From Smittium mucronatum (Eukaryota; Kickxellomycota; Harpellomycetes; Harpellales; Legeriomycetaceae): 29,361 bases of DNA. Location: positions 1 through 29,361 of the forward strand of contig LSSL01001046.1 of assembly GCA_001953115.1 (NCBI GenBank). The letters are read 5' to 3'. Positions 11,040-22,640 of the stretch are shown piece by piece. Every line of letters starts with the position of its first letter. Position 1 is the first letter of the stretch. Both the position numbers and the translations under genes were made by a program. Under the pieces are notes generated by a model. It was not told the DNA's origin and did no database searches. It saw only the letters and a program-made list of their open reading frames with translations.

Positions 11040-12025
11040 AGTAGATCCGAAGATGATGACCCAAAAATATTTAATAGCTTAACGAGTAAACTTAGTAAAT
11101 TTTTTATACTTACCGGTTTTACATTTATTGAAATCAACAAAATATATTTCATGCGCGAAAGAAATTGGTTGAAAGAGATTATAAAAGAGGCAGAAAATCG
11201 TCTGTTTATACTAAAAACAGGGTTTTAATCTTATTAACTCACTTGTAAAATAGAAATAATTCTTTGAATTATCTGATGATTTTCATATATCTTCCCAAAG
11301 GATTCCACGATATCAGATTAAACTTCACATACAATAAGAGATACAATAAAACCCAGACAATTTGTATCGATGAGAAAAAATAAAAAGCTTAGTAATGGGA
11401 TAGTTTTTGAAAAATAATCCAGATGTGGTTTTGATTATTTATTGCACTACATTTTCCATCAACAGATCAAAGGGGGGGGGGGTTTGAAGAATAATTTTTT
11501 TGCCCTGGTAAATATCATAAATAATGTATAAAAAGGGGAATAAGGGTTATAAAATATGGAGTTTGCGCTTTAGCTAGTATTCCGTTTGAAGATTCGGTGT
11601 CTGGTATAAATTTCAGTAGCTACATGAGATCGATACAAAAAAATTTTGTATCTTAAAGTCTATAGGAGTACAAAATTGATGATCCATAAAATTAAAAATA
11701 ATGATCCATAATTAAATATAGGGACTCGATTTGATTAGATAAAGGTTTTAGGGTTGTCATACCAAAAAAAATAAGGATTCGGACTCAAAAAGCTGTGAAC
11801 ATGCAATCAACCGAATCTCTGGAGCTTAACACACAAAATGTAATGGGTCAAACTCGTACACCTGATATTAGTGAGGATGTGATAGTTGTGAATTACTTTG
11901 GAAGGCTAAAGAAATTATTTATCATTACTCTAAAGCTATTTAGTGGATCTTTGGGTAAATTCGAGGCTATTAACGATGTTTGTTTTGAATTAAAAAAATT
12001 TCACACATCATCATATCCTTTATAA
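11040..12025 (+). pseudogene. degenerate Harbinger/DDE_Tnp_4-like transposase
   Basis: Remnant of a PIF/Harbinger-type (IS5-like) transposase. The N-terminal HTH-like part is visible near 11090-11250 as FFILTGFTFIE, then, after a frameshift, RGRKSSVYTKNRVLILL and ELSDDFHIS. The first DDE segment is near 11420-11465: NPDVVLIIYCTTFSINRS, where a Tyr replaces the expected Asp before C/x-T. A GVCALASIPFEDSVSG-like block follows at 11550-11610. From 11723 to 12024 one frame, with a single stop at 11732, carries LDKGF (second Asp, 11738-11740), VVIPKK and VVNYFGRLKKLF. The last matches the VENxFGR box, with the catalytic Glu replaced by Val. Its C-terminal FELKKFHTSSYPL ends at a TAA, like family members ending in a NFHI-x-HPL region. 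Terminal repeats were not found. Family assignment rests on motif order recognised by eye; clearly inactive. Confidence 0.72.
11472..11482 (+). repeat. 11-base poly-G run
   Basis: An uninterrupted run of eleven G residues sits inside the Harbinger-like relic, in sequence that is otherwise overwhelmingly A and T. It is the only long G or C homopolymer in the window. It could be a slippage expansion, or a sequencing or assembly artefact. Confidence 0.85.
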
Positions 12026-14010
12026 GTTAAAAATATGCATACGTATAGCATGATCAGAAATAATTAGAAAAATATATTGAATAAAACTATTTTTAGTGCT
12101 AAAAACGTCAAAATAAATGCAAAAAAAGGAAAGAGGATTTAGAATAAGAAAACTTCATTCTTTATCAAATCGTAATAACGTCGACTCAAAAATATTGGGA
12201 AAATATATTTCCACCCCAGAAATGAATTAAATCAGAAAATCCATTCCTTATAACCCATCGCGAAAATTTCCTGAAGATATTTGCTTCGATAGTGATCAGA
12301 GATAGCTATAAATTCTTATATTTTTTTATATAAAAAATATCAAATTATTTTTAATAAATAGGTTTTATGATTAATTTTAATCTAATTGATTTTTTTATAA
12401 ATTTAGATTCCATAAAAATTTAAACTGAATAACTCTTTCTTAAACTTTAATCACTTTTAGTTCATTCCAATTTTTTTAAAAGTTAATTTCATCAAAAATA
12501 TAGAGCATTATAAGAAGCTCATAATTGATTAATGAGATTTTTTATTCAATAATAAAGGCAATTAAATTTTTTGAAGAGAGAATTAATTTTTTATTAGAAA
12601 AAAATTATACAACTTCGTGCGATTAAAGAATATAAACACATTACCATATTTTTGAAATAAAACTTAGAAGGACTGTTATTAAATTTAATTCTTCCATATA
12701 ATTTATTATTTAGATCAAAATCAGGTATGAATCGTTCAAAATTAAGAGATTTTAAAGAAATACACCATTTTTCTAAAAAAAATTCGAACTAAACATCAAA
12801 GCCAAATACATATATTTTTCTATGGAGGTGTAAAACTAAAATATCAAGTAGTCAGTTTATACAAATAAGTGCTTGAATGAAGAGCCGAATGCAGTTAATT
12901 CAAAATCAGTTAAATTTAAGCCAACATTTCTTACGCTTTTAAAGAGTTCTTTTTTACAATTTTTTTGTAGAAGTATAAAAATTATTTTATTTTAAATAAA
13001 ATCCTTTATTATTTTTTTACAAGTTAAGCGTATTTAATTTGAATCTGGTTTTTTTAAAATCTCGCGATATTCCTGTTTATTTTCTGAAATTTATGCTTAT
13101 AAAAATCATCTTTTGTCTCTTCTATTTATTCACATCATATAATATCGTATATGAAAAATAATACCAAGTTTTAGATTTGGTATCATTTCAAAAAAGATTT
13201 TTTTCGTGAAACTTGGATTCTTTTTTAGAACTAAAAACCACCTGAAAATTTCAAGAATATGTGTAACAAACCATCTTTTAGTTGATGTTTATAGAATACA
13301 ATGCTATCAGCGTTTACATAATCCTATTTTTCTACTTTCTCTAAATATCGTTTTTAATTTTCAAGAATTTTTTGAAGATTTAAATTTATGAATTTTTTAT
13401 TAAATTATGCACGAATTTATTTTAATTTTATATTAATTCTATTCATTGGTCAAAAAGTAAATATATGGAAACTTTACAATAATTAGTATTAAAACAGTCC
13501 TGAAACCATAAAATTTGGTCTATGAGCCAACCAAAATAATAATAAAATATTGAACAGACAAAAATTTTATTATCAGCATATAATTATTTTATTAATCACT
13601 TATTTTTTAATAATTCGATAATTTCTTAAAATATTGTATTAAAAAACAAAAAATATACAACAGTAAGATAATTTGATCTACCAAATAAATAATATATAAT
13701 TTTTTATTTACTCCAATAATAAATTTATTTGGTTAATAACATCAATTGATTTAGAAATAAACTATAATACCCATTAAAAGAAATTAGTGACTTATACGCC
13801 AATAATTTTGGCTATATGTTTAAAATTATCAGTTATTTCGCAATAAACGGGTGGAAAAAAACATTAATTTAATTTATAAGCTTATAAAAAGTTTTTTACT
13901 ATAAACTCTAAATATATTCCATAATTGAATTGATAGTGGAGAATTTTACAAATAAGAAAAATTCATATTTATGGTACTAACATGGGTAATAGGGATGTTT
14001 CTTTTTCTAG
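12026..14010. other. AT-rich region, no recognisable coding content
   Basis: Neither strand shows a family I recognise. A 61-codon + frame at 13206-13391 is the longest open stretch, but it has low-complexity composition and no motif, so it is not called a gene. The region is probably eroded transposon sequence. Confidence 0.45.
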
Positions 14011-14012
14011 TA

Positions 14013-14084
14013 CAGTAGCAACTCGCTTAAGTGTGAAAATCGAATCCAGTTTAAATAATTGCGCACTTAAGCGGGGTAATACTG
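14013..14084. mobile_element. 72-bp MITE of Tc1/mariner-pogo type with TA target-site duplication
   Basis: The element starts CAGTAGCAACTCGCTTAAGT and ends with the inverse of CAGTATTACCCCGCTTAAGT. By my count 18 of 23 terminal bases pair between the two ends, including a perfect GCTTAAGTG block. A TA dinucleotide flanks it on both sides (14011-14012 and 14085-14086), as expected for Tc1/mariner superfamily insertions. The CAGT start and CGCTTAAGTG core resemble pogo/Tigger termini. There is no coding capacity, so it is a non-autonomous miniature element. Its CG-containing ends stand out from the AT-rich surroundings, suggesting a younger insertion or purifying retention. Confidence 0.8.
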
Positions 14085-14699
14085 TAATCTAATAATTTTT
14101 TTATTTGATAATTAATTATCCAGTTAAATTTATTAAAGTTTATCAGAGATTATTGAATAGTAAAAATTAAAAAACCACACGAAATATTATCGAATTATGC
14201 TAAAATCTTCATACTTTAAAATCTTATAAAAATCGCCAAAATCCCTCATCCATCACCATAATGCGTTATATTTTTTTTATTAGAGGTTTTTTTTCTTCAA
14301 GATATATAAATATATCTGGTTAAAATTGATTTAAAAAATTAATCCACACACTATAAAACTATTCTTTTGCCTGAATTATTAATTTTAATAAAAAATTGTT
14401 TTAAAAAATATTTAATCCTAATAATGCTAAATATTTAATGGCTCTGATTAGGGATCATCTTTTTATGCTGAAGAAATCAATTTAAACTTTAGCGTTTTTT
14501 AATTCGATTTTTTTTTTTAAAAAAAGATAATATGGTCTATACAACTTTTGGCTTTGAAAAGAATAGTAACATATCTAAAAAGCGAAAAATTTCTAGAAAA
14601 TAAATTTTAAAAAGCTATAAGACTTTCAATATTATTTCTTCAACTAAAATATAAATCCATGTAAGAAATAATGAAGATCGGAAAATATAACACTTAAAA

Positions 14700-15720
14700 T
14701 GAATTCAGAACATAATTAACTTTTTCACATATAGAAGGATGTGAAAATATTGAGAGGATTGAGTCTAAATTAAAAATATTGAGTTTTATACACGAAATTT
14801 TTTCTAAAAAACCATAAGAAATCAAAAAAATATTGGGTAGAAAAGGTGATGATATTATTTATATTCAAAAATATGAAAAAGAGAATGTAAAAGATCCACA
14901 TTTATTTGCAATTTGCCCATATCCCAGCTCATTCAAAGCTTTAATGACATCTGGAAATCTTTTTTAGCATTTCAGGGATTTCGGAAATTTTCATACCGAT
15001 ACGGCCTATAAAATATTGTATTTGTGGTACCCTGTTGTGGCAGTAGGTAAATCTGAATCCTTAAAATGTTTCATTTATTTAGTATTTGGAGTCATGCATG
15101 ATTAAAAGTCATAAAGATATTATGGTTTTTTTAAAAAATAGAAAATATGCTATTTGATTGAGGGTATAAATTTAGTATACTAAATTTAATATCTGATTTA
15201 GTACTTCAAATAAAGCTATTCATATAGAGTTATGATAGGAATATCAAAAAAAAAAAATTCTGGGAATGTAATTGAAGAAATATAAAAAGATTCATAAAAA
15301 CTGAGCCAAAAAGTTTCCAAGAGTAAATAAAAGATGATATAGTTTTTTTTTTCAAAATTCATTCATTGAAGGCTTATTTGAGTTTTTTCTGAATCCTTTT
15401 ATGAGAAACTAGAACGAATTACCCGAAATAAAACTTACAGTAGATGCGCCAAACAATAAATACTTTTTAAAAAACAGGGATTGGTATGAAGGATGCAGAA
15501 AATTTTCTCCAAGATGAAAATTTTTTCTAAAAATTTAATTTAAAACTTTAGACTAGGTGTTGATCGTGAAAATATAGATTAAAACCCAGTTATTGGGTTT
15601 ATTTTTATATTATTAAGGGATAACTCGAAATCGAAGATTTTTGACTCCCAAAGCCCAAATATTCAAACTAATTCGGCTGATTAGATAGTGAATATGACAT
15701 TTTTTTGATTTTGAAAACTA
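14700..15720 (+). pseudogene. second degenerate MULE transposase, different family from the first
   Basis: A frame running from about 14701 to 15114 with few stops encodes a MULE-like core. It includes KEIKKILGRK-type upstream sequence, then GNFHTDTAYKILYLWYP with the first catalytic Asp (14998-15000) in a D-T-A-Y-K version of the DATYK box, then VVAVGKSESLKCF and FGVMHD. Past frame breaks, DWYEGCRKFSPR at 15479-15514 matches the W-Y-E-G...SP region, but the PSTNN-E box after it has been destroyed. The first Asp survives; the second Asp and the Glu are not identifiable. Core residues differ from the MULE at 7.6-8.9 kb, so it is not a duplicate of it. Both lie on the + strand about 6 kb apart. 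Element termini were not found. Inactive. Confidence 0.72.
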
Positions 15721-17050
15721 ATGAAAGCAAAAAAATAGGATAACATTGTAAAAACTTCAAAATTTTAACTGAGATAATTTCGAAGTTAGGTCGTTCTATT
15801 TTTGAAATTTTAAATTAAATGAAGATCACTATAAGTGATATATCATTTTTGGGCATGGAATCGATGATAGAGGACTATAAAGACATAATGCTCGTGTATA
15901 AATTTTTTTCGAAATTGGAAGTGTTGCCACAAGTATTTCTGTCTAAATAAAAAAAAACAGATTGGTTCAATTAAAACTTATTTGGAGCCAATTAAAATAA
16001 TGAGCGGAGATTTTTTGAAAAAAAAAGAAAAAAGTAATCCTCAATTTTTTCTTTCTTATTTAAAAGCTACTTCATAAAGTAATTTTTTAAATATCAATTA
16101 ACATCTCCCATTATATTACCTAATCGAAAAATTTCTTCAGTCCAAAAAATTAATACCTAAAATTTATTTTATCCGGTTCTTAAATATCGCAAAAAAATTG
16201 ATCTTTTATAATTGATTTTTAATATTTCACTAAGCCATGATCCTAAATAATGTATTTCGTAGAATAATATAAATTAAAAGTAAATAAAGTTAGGTTCTAG
16301 AATTCTTCAAGAGGAAAATTTAATACAGAAAATTGAAGAAGCTTCGAAATTGACTCACATTTAATATTTTCATTTAAACTAATCTTTGTGATACTTGAAC
16401 TTTATCTATTAGATGCAAATAGTATTTTTTAGTAAGATAAGCCCTTTTAGAAAGCTAAGATAAAAAATTTAAAATTCCAATTCCTTGAAAATTGAAACGT
16501 AGAAACTTAATATTCTCTGAAATTAAAATATAGAAAGAAATTATTTAGAGCTGAATTATGTAAAAAATGAAGGTTGCACACCTTTAGGGGCTCATATTTA
16601 TTAGATTAAAGGTGTATTAAAATACTTTAAAGATAAAACTTGTATTTTCGAGACTAGTACTGGCTATCGAGAAAATTTTTCTTGAGAATAATTAATTCCA
16701 TTTATGTACTGATTTTTCAAAATCCTATGAGACTTCTCATTTTTTTTTTTTTAAATTTGGCTGCTAAAAAAATTTCTTTTGAAAAAAAGTGAAAAAAAAT
16801 TTGCCTTTTTTTTATCGTATTTATTTTTAAATCAAAAATCAAAAAAATTTTACTCGATGATAAATATTTTATTCATCTAATAAAAAAAATTTTGAGAAAA
16901 TTTTGGTGATAACAGTAAAATTTTATTATTTAAAATGTTTTTTTTAGTAATTTATGGTGATTGCTATGGGATTTTGAGTGAGTTAAATAAAATTTTGAGT
17001 TTCTTGACAATTATTTTCGTTCTCATTAATAGCTAACTATTATTGAATAT
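15721..17050. other. AT-rich region, nothing recognised
   Basis: Long A and T homopolymers dominate, especially at 16740-16950. No coding motif was seen on either strand, although the left end may still belong to the downstream part of the MULE element. Confidence 0.45.
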
Positions 17051-17128
17051 CAAAAAGCCCATTGAGGTTATTGAAATTTAAACGGAATATGCATTTAAGG
17101 GAGTGCGCACCTGAGCGCGGCGATAATG
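17051..17128. mobile_element. probable second, decayed copy of the TA-flanked MITE
   Basis: The right half, from GAAT..TTTAAG..TGCGCACCTGAGCGCGG to AATGTA at 17130, aligns with the right half of the 14013-14084 element (GCGCACTTAAGCGGGGTAATACTGTA) with several substitutions. The 3' TA flank is kept at 17129-17130. The left half is only faintly similar, and its boundary is set by assuming the same length. The GCGC-rich end is conspicuous in this AT-rich background. Confidence 0.5.
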
Positions 17129-17130
17129 TA

Positions 17131-20100
17131 GTTTAAAAAAGTTTATTCTGTTGCTGAAGATTGAGATATATTAAAAAAGGATATTACTACAAAAATAATA
17201 GCTAAGTAAGAGAGTTGAGGGGCTTAATCACTGAAGGGATTTTTAATCTTTTATATGGACTAGAAGTGTTATTTAATCATTTAATACCCATTAGAGTAAA
17301 AGATTTAAATTCCATGTTGCAAAAATTTAAAAATTATTCCTCTCTCTTCTTAAGGAAATTTTTTTGAGCTGACCAATTTTAAAGTGATAAAAAAAATTAA
17401 TAAATTCAAGCCATAAGTAGTGGAAAATTCAAATAAAAAAGAAGGTAAAATATGTATAAATGCTAAAACCAGCGGATTTTAGTCCATCTTATACTCATAT
17501 ATGACATATTTGGACAAATTTGGCGTCAAAAAAGGATGTACCGAAAGATAAAAACTACAAAAGAAACTTAAACTAAAAGATATAAATTAGTCTCTATTCT
17601 TGAACTTTTGACAGGATCAAAACCTAAAATATAAATTGTATCACTGTGGTTCACTATACTAATAGGGATACAGACTGTCAGAATTTCGTTAAATCATCGA
17701 TTAATTTTTTTCAGAAAGAATACTAAACCAAACAAAAAACATCCAAAAATTCTTTTAGACGGACCCCGAAAGAGAAAAAAAAAATACATAAAATTTAAAA
17801 ATTCCAAAGACTAGATAAATGCAAAAAAATCAATATAAATTATAAATCCAAAAGATAAACCAACCAGAGACAAATTAATACAGTAGCGACCATAAAATGA
17901 AATTTATATCTTTATTTATTGGACTTAGTATATCTGAATTTGTCTCAATGGTATATAAAAAACTATATGATGTAGGTGACATGCCGGAAATAGTTGTTGT
18001 CAAACACATTTTATTTGAATTTAACTTTAGAAAATTATAAATTTTCCCTTTAAATCCAACAAATATTCTTAAATTACAAAATATTGACATAATAGACATT
18101 AAGCTAAATCTTAACCGGGAAGAAAGTTCTAATTTTTGAGCATATAAAAAGTTTATCATAACTCGAAAAATGATCGTATCAAATTTTCGAAGAAATAAGA
18201 AGACTCAAATGAGAAAGACGCTCTCAAAATAAAAAAATAAAAAAGTTTTTTATTAATAGTGGAGCTAAATGTTCCGGATAAAGAATAAGGATAAAACTAC
18301 ACTACTTTATAAGAAGCATATAAATGGGAAGATCTAAAGATAAAGACAGTATATAATTATATAATTACATAATTATATATAAAATAAATATATCGAATTA
18401 TTTAGAAATCGGATCCATAATATAAAATAGTGTTGAATAAAATCTAAAAAATATAGAAATATCAATATCTAACAATTTTTTGACCAAAATTTTGGAAAAA
18501 AAACCAAGTAAAAATAGAATATAATGAAACAATTAAAATTAAAACCCCCAATTAACCCAACAAAAAAACAGATAGTTTTAAAATCCGCAAAGATAAATAA
18601 TCTTGATAAAGTATCTCAAAAAATAATAAAAACGATAAAATATCTTATCAATTACAGAATAAGAAGTATAAACACTTTTCAAACCAAAGAAAGAGTATAA
18701 ATCGAAAAAAGAAAATTTCAAAAAAAAGTCTATATTAGCTCAAAATTTTAGAAAGAATAAAATTAATCTCCAAATGGCTCTAGTTATATGGATAAACATG
18801 ATTCAGAAGTCTATGGATTTAAAAATCATGGTTTCACATTTTATATTAATAAAACAATCATCAAACAAAAAAATGAATAAACAATGGTAACGAAAAAAAA
18901 TAATACAAAAGCATTAAATTGTTAAAAAATTCCAGTTATTCTGAAAAAATTGAATAATATTGAAAATAAAAATTTCAAATAATATTAAATCTCAATGTAC
19001 AATAAAACAACCAAAAAAACATAAATAAAAAAATCCTCGAAATATAGACAAATATAGACCATATTCTAAAACGTCAAAGAAATAAAAAAAAATGTATAGG
19101 TTTTTTAAAAAATTAACCCAATCAGAAGTCACATTCATAAAAAAGCAGAAATCAAAAATTATGACATATCTTTTTGTAATGGCTATTGAAAATATAAACT
19201 TTTATTTTCTAAACATAATTCCATATTTATCAACATCCCAAAAATTAACACTATAAAAACTAAAAATTATTTTAAAGGCGGGTTAATGTTCGCGAAAGCA
19301 ATAAGCAAAAAAAATTCTTAAAACATCTAGAGAATATTTAAATGTACTTAGTTAATACTAGGAAAAACACAAAAATTCTACTATATTTTCTGCTCAATAT
19401 TCTGTTTGGACTGAGTAGTAGAAATGGTCACCGAAAAAAAACAAAAGACTCTATTTAGTGGCCTAAACATGTTAAAAAACTATTAACTAAATAAATAAAC
19501 CCAAAAAAAGAAATCAGGAGAACGTGATAATATTTATAAATTATCTGATAAATTCAATATTGATAATATATACAATTATATCTACCCAGGAATTTCCAAT
19601 TGCGTATAAAATGACTACCCAAGAAAAAAAAATCGAGAATGAAACATGTATTAGAAACAAAAAATTAATTAATAGCTTAAATAATCTAAAAAATCCATAG
19701 ATATAGTAACTTTCCATAAATAACTATCTCCAAAATTAAAAATTGGTAAAAAAATAATCAAAAACTACAAAAATAATGGAAACTCGATTGCAAGATTATT
19801 AAAAGAAAAGCCGCAATTAATGCAGTTAATAGGATTCTGAAAAATTAAAATAGCTCTACTTCTTAATGGCCTAGCACCATAAGAAGGTTAAAATACATTT
19901 TCATAGTATAAGAACAAATAGAATCATAATAAAAATATGTATCGAAACTAGAAATGGAAAATTTTATAGCAAAAAAACGAAATTTCGAAAAGCCCAAATG
20001 AGATTAAAAATAATCTTTGGGAAAACTTTATTAGTATTAAAATTGGAAAAATAAAATGGGCGCTCAATGAAAAAATAGGTGGGCTAATTACCAGGTATAG

Positions 20101-20400
20101 ATATAAATTTCCCGAATCTAATGAATAATCCAACAGTTAATTCTTTTGATTAGTAAAATACACAGAAAAGTACAAATAAAAAATATTTCTCTTGAAGGAA
20201 AACTTTTAGATTAAAATAGAATAGCACAAGTTTTTAAGTTTATGCTACTCATTCTAAAAAAAATTTTCTTCAAAAATATAAGTAGATACATCTTTCCAAA
20301 AATATTAATAAACAACATAGATATCAGAATAAGTGATGAATAAATGAAATCACTGGGTTCAAAAGTATAAATAAAATAAACAAATTTTTTATTTATAATT
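17131..20400. other. AT-rich region, possibly the eroded 5' part of the LINE
   Basis: No clear gene. The position just upstream of a + strand LINE reverse transcriptase means that ORF1 and the endonuclease of that LINE could lie here. I can point only to weak hints: a frame-broken Cys/His cluster near 17630-17680 that could be a zinc knuckle, and a Trp/Gly-poor trace near 18775-18870. Neither supports a confident call. A 94-codon minus-strand frame at 17875-18159 has no recognisable motif and faces an equally open + strand, so it is not annotated. Confidence 0.3.
18350..18379. repeat. perfect 11-bp inverted repeat (AT hairpin)
   Basis: TATATAATTAT at 18350-18360 pairs exactly with ATAATTATATA at 18369-18379 across an 8-base loop. 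All pairs are A-T, so it could extrude as a cruciform, but such palindromes also arise by chance in DNA of this composition. No function is inferred. Confidence 0.6.
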
Positions 20401-21268
20401 TATAAAATGGATACCTTCTGGTCCGTATGAATTGCCATGTGGGTTATAATAAGTCTTTTGGAATCGAATAGACAAATACTTATAAAAATTATATATCATG
20501 ACTAAGGAATTAAAATATTTGAAGAAAATTATTTGGGGCTCCACAATAATTCTAATCCACAGAAAGGAATATCTGAATTCACTAAAAAAAATTGATACTA
20601 TTTAGTCTATCTAAATCAGAAGGAAAATTATTATCATAAATATTAGCTAACAGGATCCAAAAAACAATTTTAAAAATTATAAATATCAGCTAATCAAGTC
20701 TAATAAATGTGAGAATTATTTGCAAAAACTTTTTATCATTCAATTTACTAATAGAAAATATAAAGATATTACCAATCTAAAAGAGTGAAAATACTCTCAG
20801 ATTGGACCAAGAGAAAGCGTATGATCGAATTAATAAGATTTATCTCTCCTTATTTCTTGAGGCTTTCAGAAATTTTAAAAAATTTATTCATCGGATAAAG
20901 TTTCTGTTCAATAATCTTAAAAACAAGGTTAGTGTGAACAATAATCTTAGAAAAGTTTCCCAATTAAACAATAACTAAGACAAGGAAACCTCCTATCACT
21001 GAAATTATTTATATTATTTATCACAAAATTAAATAAAATTTCTGTAGATAATAAAACAATAAAAGGAATATCCTAAGAAAAAAACCTCCTAGTTGAAATG
21101 ATATTCCATTAAAAAAAGACATTAAATGGTGAGCTAATATGCCACTCAAAAGTCAAAGATCAAATTAAATTTTAACATAAAAATATTACTAATATTGGGA
21201 TTAAAATAATCTTAGTAACTTCGAAAAATAACATGAAACCTAACTATTGTAAATTTTTTTTAAACTAT
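20400..21268 (+). pseudogene. LINE (non-LTR retrotransposon) reverse transcriptase, 5' part, broken
   Basis: Decayed reverse transcriptase of an L1/Tad-like LINE. From 20453, the frame VFWNRIDKYL..KLY leads to IIWGSTIILIHRKEYLNSLK, the FW...W..G.IILIPK-x-x-D-x-x-x-LK block before the RT palm. A second frame from 20643 gives LANRIQKTILKIIN and continues, with two stops, to LRLDQEKAYDRIN. This is the DQEKAYDRV-type motif A with its Asp at 20805-20807. After a frameshift, LRQGNLLSLKLFILFI at 20975-21022 is the RQGDPLSP motif B with D changed to N (AAC at 20987). A probable YADD remnant is at 21094-21105. The reading stops at the left LTR of the gypsy element at 21269, and its C-terminal part appears again at 28387. 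Inactive. Confidence 0.82.
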
Positions 21269-21552
21269 TGAGAATGGTTGTGTGTTTGATAGATTGTAGT
21301 TGTATATACATTGTTTCACAATTGATAATGATAAAAAAATCATCCTGTAAACGTTTTCCTTTTATGAAATTAGCATTATCCAATTCAAATACTCACTACT
21401 TAATTATTCTTCTTATAAAGGTTGGGTATTTTTCCTTATCTGTTGTTTTGGTAACTTTTTTTTTTTTTTTGGATTTTTATTCTATCTATATACTTATATA
21501 GTCCTCTATAAAAACAACTTTTATTAATAAATATTGCTCAAATTAAAAATTG
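21269..21552 (+). repeat. 5' LTR of the Ty3/gypsy element
   Basis: Aligns along its length with 27092-27372. Shared landmarks are (T)AGA-AATGG near the start, ATTATTCTT..ATAAAGG, TATTCTATCT-TATACTTA and the terminal AATTAAAAATTG. The two copies are strongly diverged, so the insertion is old. A 14-base-plus T run (about 21456-21470) lies inside this copy and is shorter in the other. The sequence just after it, TTGGTTAATATTGATCC, would be the place of the primer-binding site, but no tRNA match is claimed. Confidence 0.75.
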
Positions 21553-21699
21553 GTTAATATTGATCCATCTAAACAAAGAAAGAGACCAATAAGACAAAAA
21601 ATGTTATCACCGGCTAACTTAAACCAAAAAATAAGAAATAAAAAATGAAAGATAAAATAGATAAAAAATGAAAATGAAATATTTCGATGCCCCTGTGTT

Positions 21700-22640
21700 A
21701 ATTATAAACGAAAATTTCATCTTAAATACCCAATAATACATTATTAAATCCTGAAATAAATGAAATAATTGCCACGGCAGTTATTGAAGTCCTTTATCAG
21801 CAATATGACTTATATTGTCAGATTAATAGTATTCCTGGATGTATCGGGATAGGAATATTATCGCCATTTAAATCATAAGTTGATAAATTTAACGATTTAT
21901 TTGAAGCATTCGCAAAAAAATATGATTCGCAAAAAGTAGCGAATTTAAAGTTTCGGCTTAATAAGCAGCAGAAAAAACGTTGAAATCCTTTTATTTAACC
22001 AATACGGCGCTAAATTGTCTAAATCTGGGATATTTTTTTAAAAGCTCATAAAAAAAAAGGTTTATCCAAGCTTCTCTCAAGATATAAAAAGAAAAAACTA
22101 TTATTAAAACAAACGGGTTCACTCTGACTAAATTGAAATGAAATATGCTTTTTTATGTATATTTTATAGGCATCACTGACGCAGAAAGGATATATCTTTT
22201 TAATTATGGTTTACGTAAATTTTTTTTGGATATTCTAAACTTAAAAAATCCATGAATGTTTTTTGAAGCTATCAAATATATAACAAATTGCTTGAATAAA
22301 ATGTAAATTCGATATACCCAAAACCTCATAAGCATGTATATTAAAATTTTAAATTTAAATCACATATCTACTAATAACCACCAAATAGAAATTAATAAAA
22401 TCACAGAAATAACACTTCTGAACGATAACTTTGATAATGATATATTCCTATGCAATATTGATGGTTTCCTAGTATCAATATAAGTATATGGTTCAGTAGG
22501 CAAAACCTATTTGAAAAAGAATATAGTATGTTATAATTGTGGGGTTCCTGATCATAGAAGATCTGAGTGTAATAAAATACCTATTAAATATATAAAAAAA
22601 AAATCCCAATCAAAATTTCTACAAATAGCAAGACAACAAT
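21700..22640 (+). pseudogene. gag (capsid and CCHC nucleocapsid) remnant of the gypsy element
   Basis: Structural polyprotein of the retrotransposon, which packages its RNA. A broken capsid-like reading includes KFNDLFEAFAKKYDSQKVAN (about 21877-21936) and GITDAERIYLFNYGLRKFF (about 22171-22227), the latter in the position of the G-L-x-x-x-x-R-x-x-F-x-x-GL segment of gypsy capsids. A retroviral-type zinc knuckle, CYNCGVPDHRRSEC, is intact at 22529-22570 (C-X2-C-X4-H-X4-C). Stops and frameshifts interrupt the rest. It lies directly downstream of the 5' LTR, as expected. Confidence 0.72.

Noticed and set aside
13206..13391. Plus-strand 61-codon frame
   Set aside because: No recognisable motif, AT-driven composition and no supporting context.
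17875..18159. Minus-strand 94-codon frame
   Set aside because: No motif recognised; the + strand is similarly open here, so strand and coding status cannot be supported.
19948..20133. Minus-strand 61-codon hydrophobic frame
   Set aside because: Lies opposite the probable LINE linker region; hydrophobicity comes from antisense A-rich sequence.
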